A DNA stretch of 64,000 nucleotides from positions 3,597 to 67,596 of the forward strand of contig NZ_KE384190.1 of NCBI RefSeq assembly GCF_000424445.1. Direction: 5' to 3'. This DNA comes from Oribacterium sp. NK2B42 (GTDB lineage: Bacteria; Bacillota; Clostridia; Lachnospirales; Lachnospiraceae). Positions 9,949 to 18,855 of this stretch are shown in pieces. How positions within the stretch are numbered: the first letter of the stretch is position 1; each line of letters opens with the position of its first letter. The notes beneath the pieces were generated by a model that made no database searches, was not told where the DNA came from, and saw only the letters and a program-made list of their open reading frames with translations. The position numbers were made by a program, and so were the translations under genes.

Positions 9949-11580
9949 TCAGGACCTCTCTATATCTCGGAGCTTATCACAGAAAGCGGTATGCCAGTCG
10001 TTATCTGCCTGTAGTAATTTCTCATCTTCCGTAAGTTGTGATGACACAAGTTCCTTTTCCTCAGTTACTTCCTGAATAAGAATAGCTATATGCTTCATGT
10101 AACAATCGGACAATTCAGAGAAATACTTTTGTAAGTTGTAATAGGCTTCATTAATCATGTCATCCGCTACCGGTCCAACAACATTTGCGGCATGTGAACG
10201 CCAGTTTTCATAGTAGTATATTGTTTCCAGAACCGGTTCTTGAATTGATGCCTCGGAAGTTTTAAATAATTTTCCGAAAAAATCATCTTTTGGTATGACA
10301 TATTGTTCTTCTTTTATATCCATTAATTCGTCGGCTATTCGATGTATCGAGTGTTCAGATAGTTCAGAAGCTACTATCTCTTTAACGTTAAAATCTTCTT
10401 TATATTGAGCACCCTTGTACCATTCATCGCAAAGAGTCATGAGTGTGGCACATTGAATAAAATAGAATTGATTTACAGCATGCTTGAAATCATCAAAAAA
10501 CCTAAAAACTTCTGATTCAAATTCATAAGCTAATGATCTGGCCTCTGCCACATCTGTGATTTTGGTTTTTTTAATTTTCCATTGATTTATATTGTCAATC
10601 AAATATGATTTGGCTCTTATAAGATCTAATGGAAGATCAAGATTCTCTCTATTGTAAAAATGGTCATTGGATATTTTTAAATTGGTCAGAATATTATCCA
10701 ACTCTTTAATCTTTTCATGGATATCCCGGTTGGTTATTTCACTCTGTCTGTTTTCTTCTTTAAGAATGGCTCCTAACTCATCAGCCTGTTTTTGGAACAC
10801 ATTAATTGAATCATAAATATATTCTGATTCGGGAAAAAGTTCAAAATATCTAAAGATAAGAGGGTCATCAACAGATGTTACTACCTGTGGTTTTTTCACA
10901 CCCAGATCTCGTATTTCTCTTTCAGCTTTTTCTCCAAGAGCAGGACTTATCATGAAGAAAAGCTGATCCTGTGTAATATCATCTCTCTTCAAAAGCTCTA
11001 ACAGATTGTATTGCAATGTACTAGCTGTTTTGCGATCAATATAAAAGAGAACCGGGGTGCTATGAAGATCAGTTTTACGTAATTCATCTACCGATTCAAC
11101 ATTCTCCACGGATATGTCAATATCCGCAAATATCCTGTCAGGATTTACTGATCCCCCTATTACAACAAATGAATATGCACTATCAAATAATTCTTTGTTG
11201 TGGTCTCTGAATGAATGTAAATCAAACTTTCTGTTAGGGGTATCGTCAAGCCACTTCAATAATTCATCTATCGAATGTGATTTTTCTTGTCTGCTGTCGA
11301 GACTGCCCTTGTGGAAAAGCTGTACAAGGTCTTTTCCGACTCCGGCTTGTAAGAAAGATTTTTTTAACTCTTCATAGTCCATTTCTGTACCGGTAAAGTC
11401 CAGCTCAAAATTATATCCGTTCATTTCATCGTAGAATATGGAAGGAATCTTATTTACCCAGGTTTGAAGTTTTTCTTTTTGATATTTCTCTACAAGACTG
11501 TTTATTCTTGGGGGATTTCCATTGAATCGAACCTCTGTATCAAGAAGATATGGATTATAAATCAATTCAGCTTTTATCAT
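9949..11580 (-). CDS. Unknown helical protein, first gene of HerA operon
   Basis: 543 residues, preceded by a ribosome site (AGGAAAGGGA), and followed after 2 bases by the HerA-type ATPase. I recognise no family. The N-terminal third (residues 1-200) is mixed alpha/beta, with the strand-like start AELIYNPYLLDTEVRFNG and later FDSAYSFVVIGGSVNPDR and STPVLFYIDRKTA, which resembles a nucleotide-binding or Rossmann-like fold without a P-loop. Residues about 260-540 are long amphipathic helices with many Glu and Lys, consistent with coiled coil. No membrane segment or signal peptide is seen. By position it may be the partner or sensor of the ATPase. I am confident it is a real gene and not confident of any function. 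Confidence 0.75.
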   Translation of the reverse strand: MIKAELIYNPYLLDTEVRFNGNPPRINSLVEKYQKEKLQTWVNKIPSIFYDEMNGYNFELDFTGTEMDYEELKKSFLQAGVGKDLVQLFHKGSLDSRQEKSHSIDELLKWLDDTPNRKFDLHSFRDHNKELFDSAYSFVVIGGSVNPDRIFADIDISVENVESVDELRKTDLHSTPVLFYIDRKTASTLQYNLLELLKRDDITQDQLFFMISPALGEKAEREIRDLGVKKPQVVTSVDDPLIFRYFELFPESEYIYDSINVFQKQADELGAILKEENRQSEITNRDIHEKIKELDNILTNLKISNDHFYNRENLDLPLDLIRAKSYLIDNINQWKIKKTKITDVAEARSLAYEFESEVFRFFDDFKHAVNQFYFIQCATLMTLCDEWYKGAQYKEDFNVKEIVASELSEHSIHRIADELMDIKEEQYVIPKDDFFGKLFKTSEASIQEPVLETIYYYENWRSHAANVVGPVADDMINEAYYNLQKYFSELSDCYMKHIAILIQEVTEEKELVSSQLTEDEKLLQADNDWHTAFCDKLRDIERS

Positions 11581-11744
11581 GAAATAGTCCCTTTCCTAAT
11601 GGATTCTTAAATCTTAAATACTATATTTCAATTGTATACATACTCTAAATGAGATATCGACTCAAACATACTAATCATCAGTTTACATAGATTTAAAAAC
11701 CAATGATTTATTACGCAGTTGGAGTAAAATTTCTCCACCGGAAT

Positions 11745-12992
11745 TCACCCATCTTTCCTCACAACCTTCTTATACCTCTCCACCGGCAGCACCAGCTCAC
11801 TCTCGTACTTATCTGCAACCGCCACAACCTTAACCGGTGTCTCACCGTCATATCCATTGACTATGACTGTATCTCCAACCTTAACGGTCTTGTCATCGCA
11901 TAGATAATCAAAGCATCGTGCCTTTCCTTCAAACACTACGGACACAACATGATATACTTCTCCACTCTCCTCCGCTTTCTTCTTCGCCAGTGCAGTGAAG
12001 ATAAAGTATTCCGTACTTATCTCTCCTACCAAATCGTCATATAGGTAAAACCTTGTCTTCTTCTCACTCCAGTCATACTCTACGCTGTCAAAGACAATCT
12101 CCGACTCCCCATTAAAGACCTCATACATGGTTTCCGGAGTCGTCTTGATCCTTATACTCTTTCTAAGCTCACAGTAATCCGCCCGTGGCACTGTGATGAG
12201 CATCTGCGGCGCAGCATCTTCATCTCTTCTCTTAAGCGGCGTAGCATCCAGCGCCAAAACCCCATCATTGAGTTCCTTTATAGTAAGTCTGCATCTTCTG
12301 TGCTTTATAAGTGTCCACTTGGTCCAGCCGGGAGAAAAGAACTTTACAGTCCGTCCTTTATCGACAAACTCCTTCCGGGTCTCTTCCAGAGCCTTCTGGA
12401 TTCCGGTAAAGACCACAGTATCCCCGTAATAGTTACTGTCAATCCTCTTCCTGATGGCGTAGTCTGCCTGCAGGTAGTAATAGTAAGCGGTCTCAGCATT
12501 AGCCTCAGCTCCGATGCCGTCTCTGTAGACATTACCCTTACGGAGGGCTGCATCGGCAAATTTACAGTCGTCACCCTTCATGAAGCGCTTGAGGTTCTGC
12601 TTGTAAACCTTCCAGTACAGATGATTTGCGGAATACTCGTCCTTGACCACTCCGTAGCCGTAAGCCAACATATCGGCAAGCTTGTAGGTGCTTTCAAAAT
12701 ATGAGTAGGCATGACCCACGCTGAAATACATGAAGGCCTTGTCGTACTCCGGCACGCCGCCGTTGCACCTACCGTAATAGTAGATGTAACCGAGGGTATT
12801 GGCGGCCGAAGCATCACCGGTCATCTGATAATATTCCTCGAAGGCATCCCTCGCCTTAAGCCAGTCATTAGGGTAGATCTTCGTTCCGCAATAATAGCAG
12901 TAGCCTCTCCGCTGTATTGAGCCGGGATCCTTCTTCACATCACACCAGTAATCGAGGCATTCCTTGAATAGCTTTTGAGTGGCCTCGGACAT
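11745..12992 (-). CDS. Sel1-like repeat protein
   Basis: 415 residues. After a short N-terminal segment with a Cys pair (YCYYCGTKIY), residues about 45-180 carry Sel1-like TPR repeats: AANTLGYIYYYGRCNGG, KAFMYFSVGHAYSY, YKLADMLAYGYGVVKDE and KGNVYRDGIGAEAN. These alpha-alpha solenoids bind other proteins. The C-terminal half (about 210-415) is beta-rich without a motif I know. The ATG at 12992 comes only 11 bases after the T-run of an upstream terminator hairpin and no good ribosome site is visible, so the start is uncertain or translation is weak. No obvious operon partner. Confidence 0.75.
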   Translation of the reverse strand: MSEATQKLFKECLDYWCDVKKDPGSIQRRGYCYYCGTKIYPNDWLKARDAFEEYYQMTGDASAANTLGYIYYYGRCNGGVPEYDKAFMYFSVGHAYSYFESTYKLADMLAYGYGVVKDEYSANHLYWKVYKQNLKRFMKGDDCKFADAALRKGNVYRDGIGAEANAETAYYYYLQADYAIRKRIDSNYYGDTVVFTGIQKALEETRKEFVDKGRTVKFFSPGWTKWTLIKHRRCRLTIKELNDGVLALDATPLKRRDEDAAPQMLITVPRADYCELRKSIRIKTTPETMYEVFNGESEIVFDSVEYDWSEKKTRFYLYDDLVGEISTEYFIFTALAKKKAEESGEVYHVVSVVFEGKARCFDYLCDDKTVKVGDTVIVNGYDGETPVKVVAVADKYESELVLPVERYKKVVRKDG

Positions 12993-13002
12993 TTAATAAT
13001 CA

Positions 13003-13045
13003 CAAAAAAATACCGTCAGAACCGGAGAAATTCCGGCTCTGACGG
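13003..13045 (-). terminator. Rho-independent terminator after the GNAT gene
   Basis: Stem CCGTCAGA-CCGGA with loop GAAA and matching arm TCCGG-CTCTGACGG (13013-13045), followed on the minus strand by seven T (13004-13010). It ends the transcript coming from the symporter/ligase/macro/GNAT genes. Confidence 0.85.
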
Positions 13046-13057
13046 CTAAAGTTAAAC

Positions 13058-13085
13058 GTTCACGTTGATAGGCACCTATGGTCTT
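13058..13085 (+). repeat. REP-like element copy B
   Basis: GTTCACGTTGATAGGCACCT followed by ATGGTCTTG, related to copies at 5254 and 34109. It sits between the GNAT stop and its terminator. Confidence 0.6.
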
Positions 13086-13140
13086 GTAATATGGTTGGCC
13101 ATCGCCTTATTTGTCATATTAATTTTTCCCTGGAACCCGG

Positions 13141-13674
13141 TTACAGAATCCACTTATCTGTCGGAGTCAGACCGCCGAAGCCCCAGTCTTCATCGGAATT
13201 TTTTACTACCAGAGTAAAGCCGAGTTTTTCGAGAACACGGGCTGATCTGTTGTTTTCCGGAAGGGTGCTTGCCTGGATTATCTCGATGTTTGTTTGCGTC
13301 TCCAGATAGTCTATCATCGCTTTAACTGCCCTGGTACCGATTCCCCTGCTCCAATACTTCTCGGACAGTCTGAAACCGATACTTACCTTATGAATCCTGT
13401 CTGAAAATCCATAGAATTCTGCAATCCCTGCGAACTTATCGTCGACATATATTCCAAGTATCAGGGAGCTTTCCAGGCATTCATCATACAGATGATCTAT
13501 AACATAAGTTACATCATCATATTTTTTCTCAAATAAAAACGTAGGTTCATATTCATACACAGCTGAAGATGAGACAAAGTCTTTGAGATCTTCGGCATCT
13601 TTCTGTGTTATCCTGTCAAGTACTATCCCGTCATTCTCGATTCTGGGAATTATCGGAAAAAGGTTTTTGATCAA
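13141..13674 (-). CDS. GNAT N-acetyltransferase, RimJ/RimL type
   Basis: A 177-residue acetyltransferase that would transfer acetyl from acetyl-CoA to an amine of a protein terminus or small molecule. The acetyl-CoA loop is seen in SRGIGTRAVKAMIDYL, and the late motif ENNRSARVLEKLGF is the usual RimJ/RimL ending. The start codon is TTG at 13674, with AAGGGGG 9 bases ahead. It follows the macrodomain gene by 14 bases and is probably the last gene of a five-gene transcript, closed by the terminator at 13003-13045. Substrate cannot be told from sequence. Confidence 0.85.
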   Translation of the reverse strand: MIKNLFPIIPRIENDGIVLDRITQKDAEDLKDFVSSSAVYEYEPTFLFEKKYDDVTYVIDHLYDECLESSLILGIYVDDKFAGIAEFYGFSDRIHKVSIGFRLSEKYWSRGIGTRAVKAMIDYLETQTNIEIIQASTLPENNRSARVLEKLGFTLVVKNSDEDWGFGGLTPTDKWIL

Positions 13675-13688
13675 TTCACTGGTCCCCC

Positions 13689-14225
13689 TTAAACCATGGC
13701 TGTAATTTCAGCTTCATAGGTTTTAAAGGTCTGCTCGTCGAAGAGAATCCAGGTGATGCTTTCCAATGCTCCTGCATTTTCATCCACAAAATTTTTTGCT
13801 GTATTTATCGCAGTTTCAGATGCCAGATCCAAAGGAAAATGATAGACACCGGTACCAAGAGAAGGAAGCCCGATGTTTTTTGCTTTATTTTCGGCAGCTA
13901 ATGTTAATATGCTTTTATAGCAGGAAGAAAGGAGTTTAACTTCATCATGCATACCGTCCTGCCATTTGGGTGCTGCAGTGTGAATGATAAAATCAGCATT
14001 GGCATTATAAGCACCGGTTATCCTGGCTTCACCGGTTTTACAACCCCCCAGTTTTTTGACTTCCTGAAGAAGTTCCGGTCCGGCAATGGAATGGATGGCT
14101 TTACAAACACCGCTATCCAGATACAGGCTCTCGTCAGCGCCTATAACCAATACATCCAAACCATCTGTTTTTGTTATATCACCCTGTACAGCACAGATTT
14201 TGGTACCTTTATATTCTTTTTCCAT
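13689..14225 (-). CDS. Macrodomain ADP-ribose hydrolase-like protein
   Basis: About 178 residues from the ATG at 14225, which has GAGGAGG just before it; an in-frame ATG at 14276 lacks such a site. Macrodomains bind ADP-ribose and many remove it from proteins, nucleic acids or O-acetyl-ADP-ribose. Here ICAVQGDITK is the first strand with the adenine-binding Asp, VLVIGADESLYLDSGVCKAI matches the usual N-A-A-N-x-x-L-x-x-G-G-V region in an altered form (ADESLYLDSG), and IGLPSLGTGVYHFPLD is the conserved phosphate loop. The missing NAN motif means catalysis is uncertain. It lies between the ligase and the GNAT, in the same direction. Confidence 0.82.
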   Translation of the reverse strand: MEKEYKGTKICAVQGDITKTDGLDVLVIGADESLYLDSGVCKAIHSIAGPELLQEVKKLGGCKTGEARITGAYNANADFIIHTAAPKWQDGMHDEVKLLSSCYKSILTLAAENKAKNIGLPSLGTGVYHFPLDLASETAINTAKNFVDENAGALESITWILFDEQTFKTYEAEITAMV

Positions 14226-14317
14226 TATATCCTCCTCGGCTATAAACGCATGTTTCTCGCCGTTTGTCTCTGACATACAAAATTGCAGTGCTGACCTGCC
14301 CAGTCATTTTAGCGCTT

Positions 14318-16201
14318 TCAGACTTCTGCAGCTTTCTGAGCGTCTTTCTTCAAAGTAACAGCATCTACTTTTCCGTTGGCAAGAGTGGGCAGCTTGTCGT
14401 ATATCATAAATCTTCTTGGAATCTGGTAATCGGGCAAACGGTTCTTTAAGAATGCAACAAGTTCTGCTTCATTGTATTCAGGCTGTTCCTGAGTGTTTTT
14501 CTTGAGGCTGATGCATGCCACGGCAACTTCCCCGTCCTTTTCATCGGCTATACCTACTACTTTGACATCAGAAACAGGTGCATATTCCGCAATCACACTA
14601 CCTACAGCATTTGGTTCTATGGTTTTTCCGTTACAGTGGATCAGCTCTTTCATTCTGCCTGAGATATGAAGATATCCATCAGAATCGAAGAATCCGAAGT
14701 CACCGGTCCGTATGCGTCCTTTGTCATCCAGAGCCTGTGATTCAGCCGGCAATTTATAGTAGGCTGTCATTGCGCTGTCACCATGGACAACGATCTCACC
14801 GCGGTTATTTGCTCCTGGATGGAGAGGCATGCCTGTATGAAAATCCAGGATCTCGACTTTAACTCCATCAGCAACTTTTCCTACACTGCGGCAGATATGT
14901 TCAACACTGTCTCCGTAAAGAGTCGCAGTTATGGGTGACAGTTCGCTCATGCCGTAGGAAGAGATAAAATGATTTCCGGGCATTTTTTCCATAAGCATAC
15001 GCATCTGTGTTTCCGTTGCCGGAGCACCTGTAAGAATAGAGCATCGAAGGCTTGCTAATTTGTCTTCCGAAAATGAAGGATCATTTACCATTGATATGAT
15101 GGTTCCCGGTATCGCATTCATGATGGTACACTTTTGCTTTTCTATAAAAGAAAGAAGTGTTCCGGTTTCGAAATTTTCAGGGATATGAATGCTGGCTCCT
15201 GAATAAAGAGCAGCCAGGAAACCCCGGATCAAACCTGTTGTGTGGAAAAGGGGAACATTCATGCATATCCTGTCATTCTCGGACAAATGCATGAATTCAA
15301 CATTACATTTTGCCGAATGAAGTATTCCTGCCGAAGACAAAAGTACAGCCTTTGGTTTACCGGTAGAACCTGAAGTGAACAGCATACAGCAGTTATCTTC
15401 TGCCTCCTGTTTACCTTTGAATTGATCCTGAAGAGGTTCAAACTCTGCGTCACGTAAGCTGAAGTCTACATTTTTACCTATCTCAAGTACCTGATGTATT
15501 TTGGAGTCATTAGCCATGACTGCTTTTTTGAATTCATCTATGGTTCCGGCGTTCTGTACATCACCTATAAGAAGATGGGTGATATCACCGATGCCGGAAA
15601 GCTGGATAAGGTCATCGATGGTATATTGAAAATTGAGGGGCATAGCTATGGCGCCCAGCATCTGTGCTGCGAGGAACGAGATCACCCAGTTAACACTGTT
15701 GCCACTGTATATGCCTATATGAGTTCCCTTGTGTACTCCGTTTCTAAATAAATCTGCCGCAAGTATATGGGTGTAATGATTTATGTCCTCATAGGTATAT
15801 ATCCGGTGGTCTGTAACTACAAATGGTTTCTGAGGAGCGGTACTGACTTTAAGCAGGAACAAGTCTTTAACCGAAAGGGTTTCCGGAGATTCTTCCAAAG
15901 AACCTTCCTGAATATTTACCATTTTGTCAAAACCGGTCTCTATGAATATTTCAAGAACATCCTCATTACATCCCACAATGGTAAGATCACTTCCGTCCTT
16001 CATATGTTTTTTCAGACGAAGTATTTCCCTTAGTCCAAAGGATGAAATATATGAGACTTTAGAAAAGTCCAATACTACCTTTTCTGTATCTTTCGGTATG
16101 CGGTCAATGACCTGGGACAGGTCGCCTACTGTTGTCGAGCTTAGTTTTCCTGTTATATACAGATATATAGTTCCTGAATCATATCTTGTCGTAATATCCA
16201 T
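14318..16201 (-). CDS. STAS domain fused to an acyl-CoA synthetase
   Basis: 627 residues. Residues 1-100 form a STAS/anti-anti-sigma domain: GTIYLYITGKLSS, VVLDFSKVSYISSFGLREIL, where the two Ser in ISS mark the site phosphorylated in SpoIIAA-like proteins. Residues about 120-620 are an AMP-forming adenylation enzyme with CMLFTSGSTGKPKAV (P-loop), SSYGMSELSP, RTGDFGFFDSDGYLHISGR and the C-terminal catalytic Lys in NGKVD. Such ligases activate carboxylic acids as acyl-adenylates and pass them to CoA. The gene begins 36 bases after a symporter whose N-terminus resembles an anti-sigma kinase, so STAS and kinase halves of a partner switch occur in adjacent proteins. The fusion itself is clear; the regulation of the ligase by phosphorylation is an inference. 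Confidence 0.88.
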   Translation of the reverse strand: MDITTRYDSGTIYLYITGKLSSTTVGDLSQVIDRIPKDTEKVVLDFSKVSYISSFGLREILRLKKHMKDGSDLTIVGCNEDVLEIFIETGFDKMVNIQEGSLEESPETLSVKDLFLLKVSTAPQKPFVVTDHRIYTYEDINHYTHILAADLFRNGVHKGTHIGIYSGNSVNWVISFLAAQMLGAIAMPLNFQYTIDDLIQLSGIGDITHLLIGDVQNAGTIDEFKKAVMANDSKIHQVLEIGKNVDFSLRDAEFEPLQDQFKGKQEAEDNCCMLFTSGSTGKPKAVLLSSAGILHSAKCNVEFMHLSENDRICMNVPLFHTTGLIRGFLAALYSGASIHIPENFETGTLLSFIEKQKCTIMNAIPGTIISMVNDPSFSEDKLASLRCSILTGAPATETQMRMLMEKMPGNHFISSYGMSELSPITATLYGDSVEHICRSVGKVADGVKVEILDFHTGMPLHPGANNRGEIVVHGDSAMTAYYKLPAESQALDDKGRIRTGDFGFFDSDGYLHISGRMKELIHCNGKTIEPNAVGSVIAEYAPVSDVKVVGIADEKDGEVAVACISLKKNTQEQPEYNEAELVAFLKNRLPDYQIPRRFMIYDKLPTLANGKVDAVTLKKDAQKAAEV

Positions 16202-16237
16202 TTTGAAACCTTCCTTTTGTGTGAGTGCGGTATGTTG

Positions 16238-17956
16238 TTAATGGGCCATTGAAAGCTGTTTATCATGCTCATTCCTGCTTGATTTTTTGTCATTATACTT
16301 CTCCATGTCCAAAGCATCTTCCTGTTTTGCAACAATTGTGCTTACGGCCACATCTCCGAGACAGTTGGACATGGTCCTGAACATACCTACGAGAGAATCG
16401 ATTCCCATAACAAGTCCTATGGCCTCAAGAGGAACTCCCATCTGCTCAAGAAGAACAGAAAGGCAGATCAGTCCTGCGCCTGCAACACCCGGAGCACCCA
16501 TTGATAAAACTATAATGGAGATACTCATAGAAAAAAGAGTTGCGCCTGTAACAGGGATTCCATAGGTTTTTGCCAGGGCAAGTGCAAAAACTCCGAGATA
16601 TATACAGGTTCCGTCCATATTAAGTGTTGCACCCAATGGGATAGAAAGGCTATAGATCTTCTTTGATATTCCAAGGTTTTCACAGGCATCCATATTAACA
16701 GGAATTGAAGCATTGCTGGATGCCATGGAAAATACCTGAAGCATCGTGGGTACATATTTCTGTACAAAATGAAGTGGATTTACCCTTCCTATAACAAGTA
16801 TAAGAAGACAGTATATCGTCATCATGCATACCAGTCCAAACAGGAAGGTTCCAAGCATTCCAAGAACAGAAATTATAGTTTTAACACCTGTTGTGATCAT
16901 CATGGATGTGATTGAACAAAATACCGCAAAAGGCATGAATCCGATGATGATAGTCGTTATCTTTAAGAAGAGGTCGTTACCTGCTTCAAAAAGATCCTTG
17001 ACCATATCAGAATATTTCCCGATCATACCTGTTGCTATACCACAGACCACAGCAAGGAAAATGAGCTGAAGCATATTGGATTCAAGGAATGGCTTTACAA
17101 AGTTTGAAGGTACAATGCCTACAACTACATCCTTTATGGACACATCCATTGATTTTGAAGTAATGGAACTAACATCCACAATTCCCAATGCATTCATAGG
17201 ATTTCCCGGCTGGAACAGATAAAAGACTGAAAAACCAACTGCAACTGCGATCAAAGTTGTGAAGAGATACATGAGTATGATACGTCCTCCGACTCTCCCC
17301 AGCTCTGAAAGGTCAGAAAAACGTACTATGCAGGAGACGATGGAGAAAAACACCACGGGGGCTACCACTGCTTTTAGTGCATTCATATACATGGTCTTGA
17401 CCGGCACCAGAAGGTAGGTGTTCAGAAGGGAATTAAAGCCTTCCATATTGACAGACGACAGAAGCATTCCCACAAGAATCGCAAGAAACATAGCTCCGAC
17501 AGTATGATACAAAAAAGATCTTTTAGAGCGTACTGCAACTAATTTTACAAAGTTGCATCCTCCTGTATGTTTATATTTTACTTCTTCCGCAAACGAGTAA
17601 GCAATGATACCGTGAAGGCGCTGCATCATATCCTCTTCCGTAGAACCTTCAGGATCGTAACCACTCCATGAAAAATCCGACTCGGCCGGTGCAAATCTGA
17701 ATTCCTGACCGTTGCATCGTATTTCCATAGTAACTGTCTCAAGAAACATTCTGATGGAAAGTGTTATTTTAGCATCCTGATCCGCATGAGCAGCCATCTC
17801 TGACAATGTTTCTTCCGCAACCAGCTCAGCCTTGTTTATATCTGCGGGTTTTAACCCGCAACCATTTAACATTTCTCTGATTGCATCCATGCCTTCTGCT
17901 ATAGCTTCAGGGGTCGTATCTATAACAGTTTTTTTCAAAACATACCAAGGGTTCAT
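16238..17956 (-). CDS. Dicarboxylate/amino-acid:cation symporter with HATPase-like N-terminus
   Basis: About 572 residues. Residues about 145-550 are a DAACS (SDF) transporter with eight membrane helices and its signature re-entrant loops: SMASSNASIPVNMD and IPLGATLNMDGTCIYLGV (the NMDGT motif that binds substrate and sodium). The first 130 residues are soluble and resemble GHKL/RsbW-type kinases: NKAELVAEETLSEMAAHAD looks like the N-box, but the usual Asn is Glu, and KYKHTGGCNFVKLV resembles the G2 region. The start is taken as the ATG at 17956, preceded by AGGAGG, although an in-frame TTG at 17995 exists. It is the first gene of the run leading to the STAS-ligase. The likely role is uptake of a carboxylic acid that the ligase then activates, with the fused domain sensing or switching. 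Confidence 0.85.
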   Translation of the reverse strand: MNPWYVLKKTVIDTTPEAIAEGMDAIREMLNGCGLKPADINKAELVAEETLSEMAAHADQDAKITLSIRMFLETVTMEIRCNGQEFRFAPAESDFSWSGYDPEGSTEEDMMQRLHGIIAYSFAEEVKYKHTGGCNFVKLVAVRSKRSFLYHTVGAMFLAILVGMLLSSVNMEGFNSLLNTYLLVPVKTMYMNALKAVVAPVVFFSIVSCIVRFSDLSELGRVGGRIILMYLFTTLIAVAVGFSVFYLFQPGNPMNALGIVDVSSITSKSMDVSIKDVVVGIVPSNFVKPFLESNMLQLIFLAVVCGIATGMIGKYSDMVKDLFEAGNDLFLKITTIIIGFMPFAVFCSITSMMITTGVKTIISVLGMLGTFLFGLVCMMTIYCLLILVIGRVNPLHFVQKYVPTMLQVFSMASSNASIPVNMDACENLGISKKIYSLSIPLGATLNMDGTCIYLGVFALALAKTYGIPVTGATLFSMSISIIVLSMGAPGVAGAGLICLSVLLEQMGVPLEAIGLVMGIDSLVGMFRTMSNCLGDVAVSTIVAKQEDALDMEKYNDKKSSRNEHDKQLSMAH

Positions 17957-18136
17957 AATAGTTCCAATTACCTCCTGCTTTACTGATAAACACAATGTTT
18001 TAAAGCACTTAATATTGACGAAATAATCGCTTAATTTTACGATTGTAAGCGGTTACAGTTATGAGGATAACATATATATTTTGGCATTTCAATACATAAT
18101 TATTTGCTATTAACCATTACTTTCTATTTGTCGTAG

Positions 18137-18229
18137 CAGTTCAGTAAGTGGACCGGGGGGACGGGGTTTGTGGTCCATTTTTCTAAAATGGACCACAAAC
18201 CCCGTCCCCCCGGTCCACTTACTGAACTG
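18137..18229. repeat. Perfect 45-bp inverted repeat (RAYT/REP-like)
   Basis: Both arms (18137-18181 and 18185-18229) are identical in reverse complement, with a 3-base loop TCT. The core words are GGACCGGGGGGACGGGG and TGGTCCATTTT, of the type scattered by REP-associated tyrosine transposases. A second degenerate copy is at 23991-24058. No transposase is in the window. Confidence 0.85.
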
Positions 18230-18623
18230 TTACTCTTTGTCATTTTTTTACTGAACAGTGTTCCTAAAAATGACAGATAAATCTGTGTAGGAACCATAAT
18301 AAAAGGAATGTGGTGCTTTACATATGCATTCCTGTTATTCTTTGTAAGAGTTTCAAACCAAAATGCGACCGGTATAACAGTCATCCGCGGGGATCTCAAA
18401 CTATTCTGTTGTTGTAATTATTGTTTAGCTGTAACTTCTATTGGCACAAAAAAATATTGGAGGAGTTCTTGGCGTATTAGTATTTTTGGGTGAAAAATCT
18501 AAAACTTTTTTCAAAAAATATTGTGAGTACTGTCATTCCGACTACGTATTACAACTATAAAGCAGCACATAATGTGTCAGATACTTATTATTTGATGTAG
18601 TAGTCATCACTTAAGATATTGTC
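18230..18623. other. Intergenic, no gene recognised
   Basis: About 390 bases between the palindrome and the methyltransferase remnant. A 61-codon open frame on the plus strand (18308-18493) has no ribosome site or familiar sequence. I see nothing else I can support. Confidence 0.4.
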
Positions 18624-18852
18624 TCAACAATTACATTCTGATATATCTGTTTCTGTTACCTTGTCACATATGAGCTTTAGTGTCTTAGCTGAAAGCCCTG
18701 TTCCACAGCCTACATCAAGACCGTTTTTAAGTATATAATCCTTAGGAAGACTGCAATCTTTTTAGATGCTCTACTACTGACTTATGAAGCCAGGGTCGCT
18801 TGGCATAGCCTTGCGCTATCTTCTTTGAGTCAAATGCCTTATTATCCATCAT
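18624..18852 (-). pseudogene. Remnant of a SAM-dependent methyltransferase
   Basis: The start reads MMDNKAFDSKKIAQGYAKRP and continues to SVVEHLKR. A frame change near 18760 then leads to DCSLPKDYILKNGLDVGCGT and GLSAKTLKLICDKVT, which is motif I (DVGCGTG) of class I methyltransferases, before a TGA at 18624. Only the first third of such an enzyme remains, split in two frames. Its start nearly touches the stop of the 302-aa gene on the same strand. Confidence 0.75.
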
Positions 18853-18855
18853 GAA

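Noticed and set aside
18308-18493. 61-codon plus-strand frame after the palindrome
   Set aside because: No ribosome site, no recognisable protein character.
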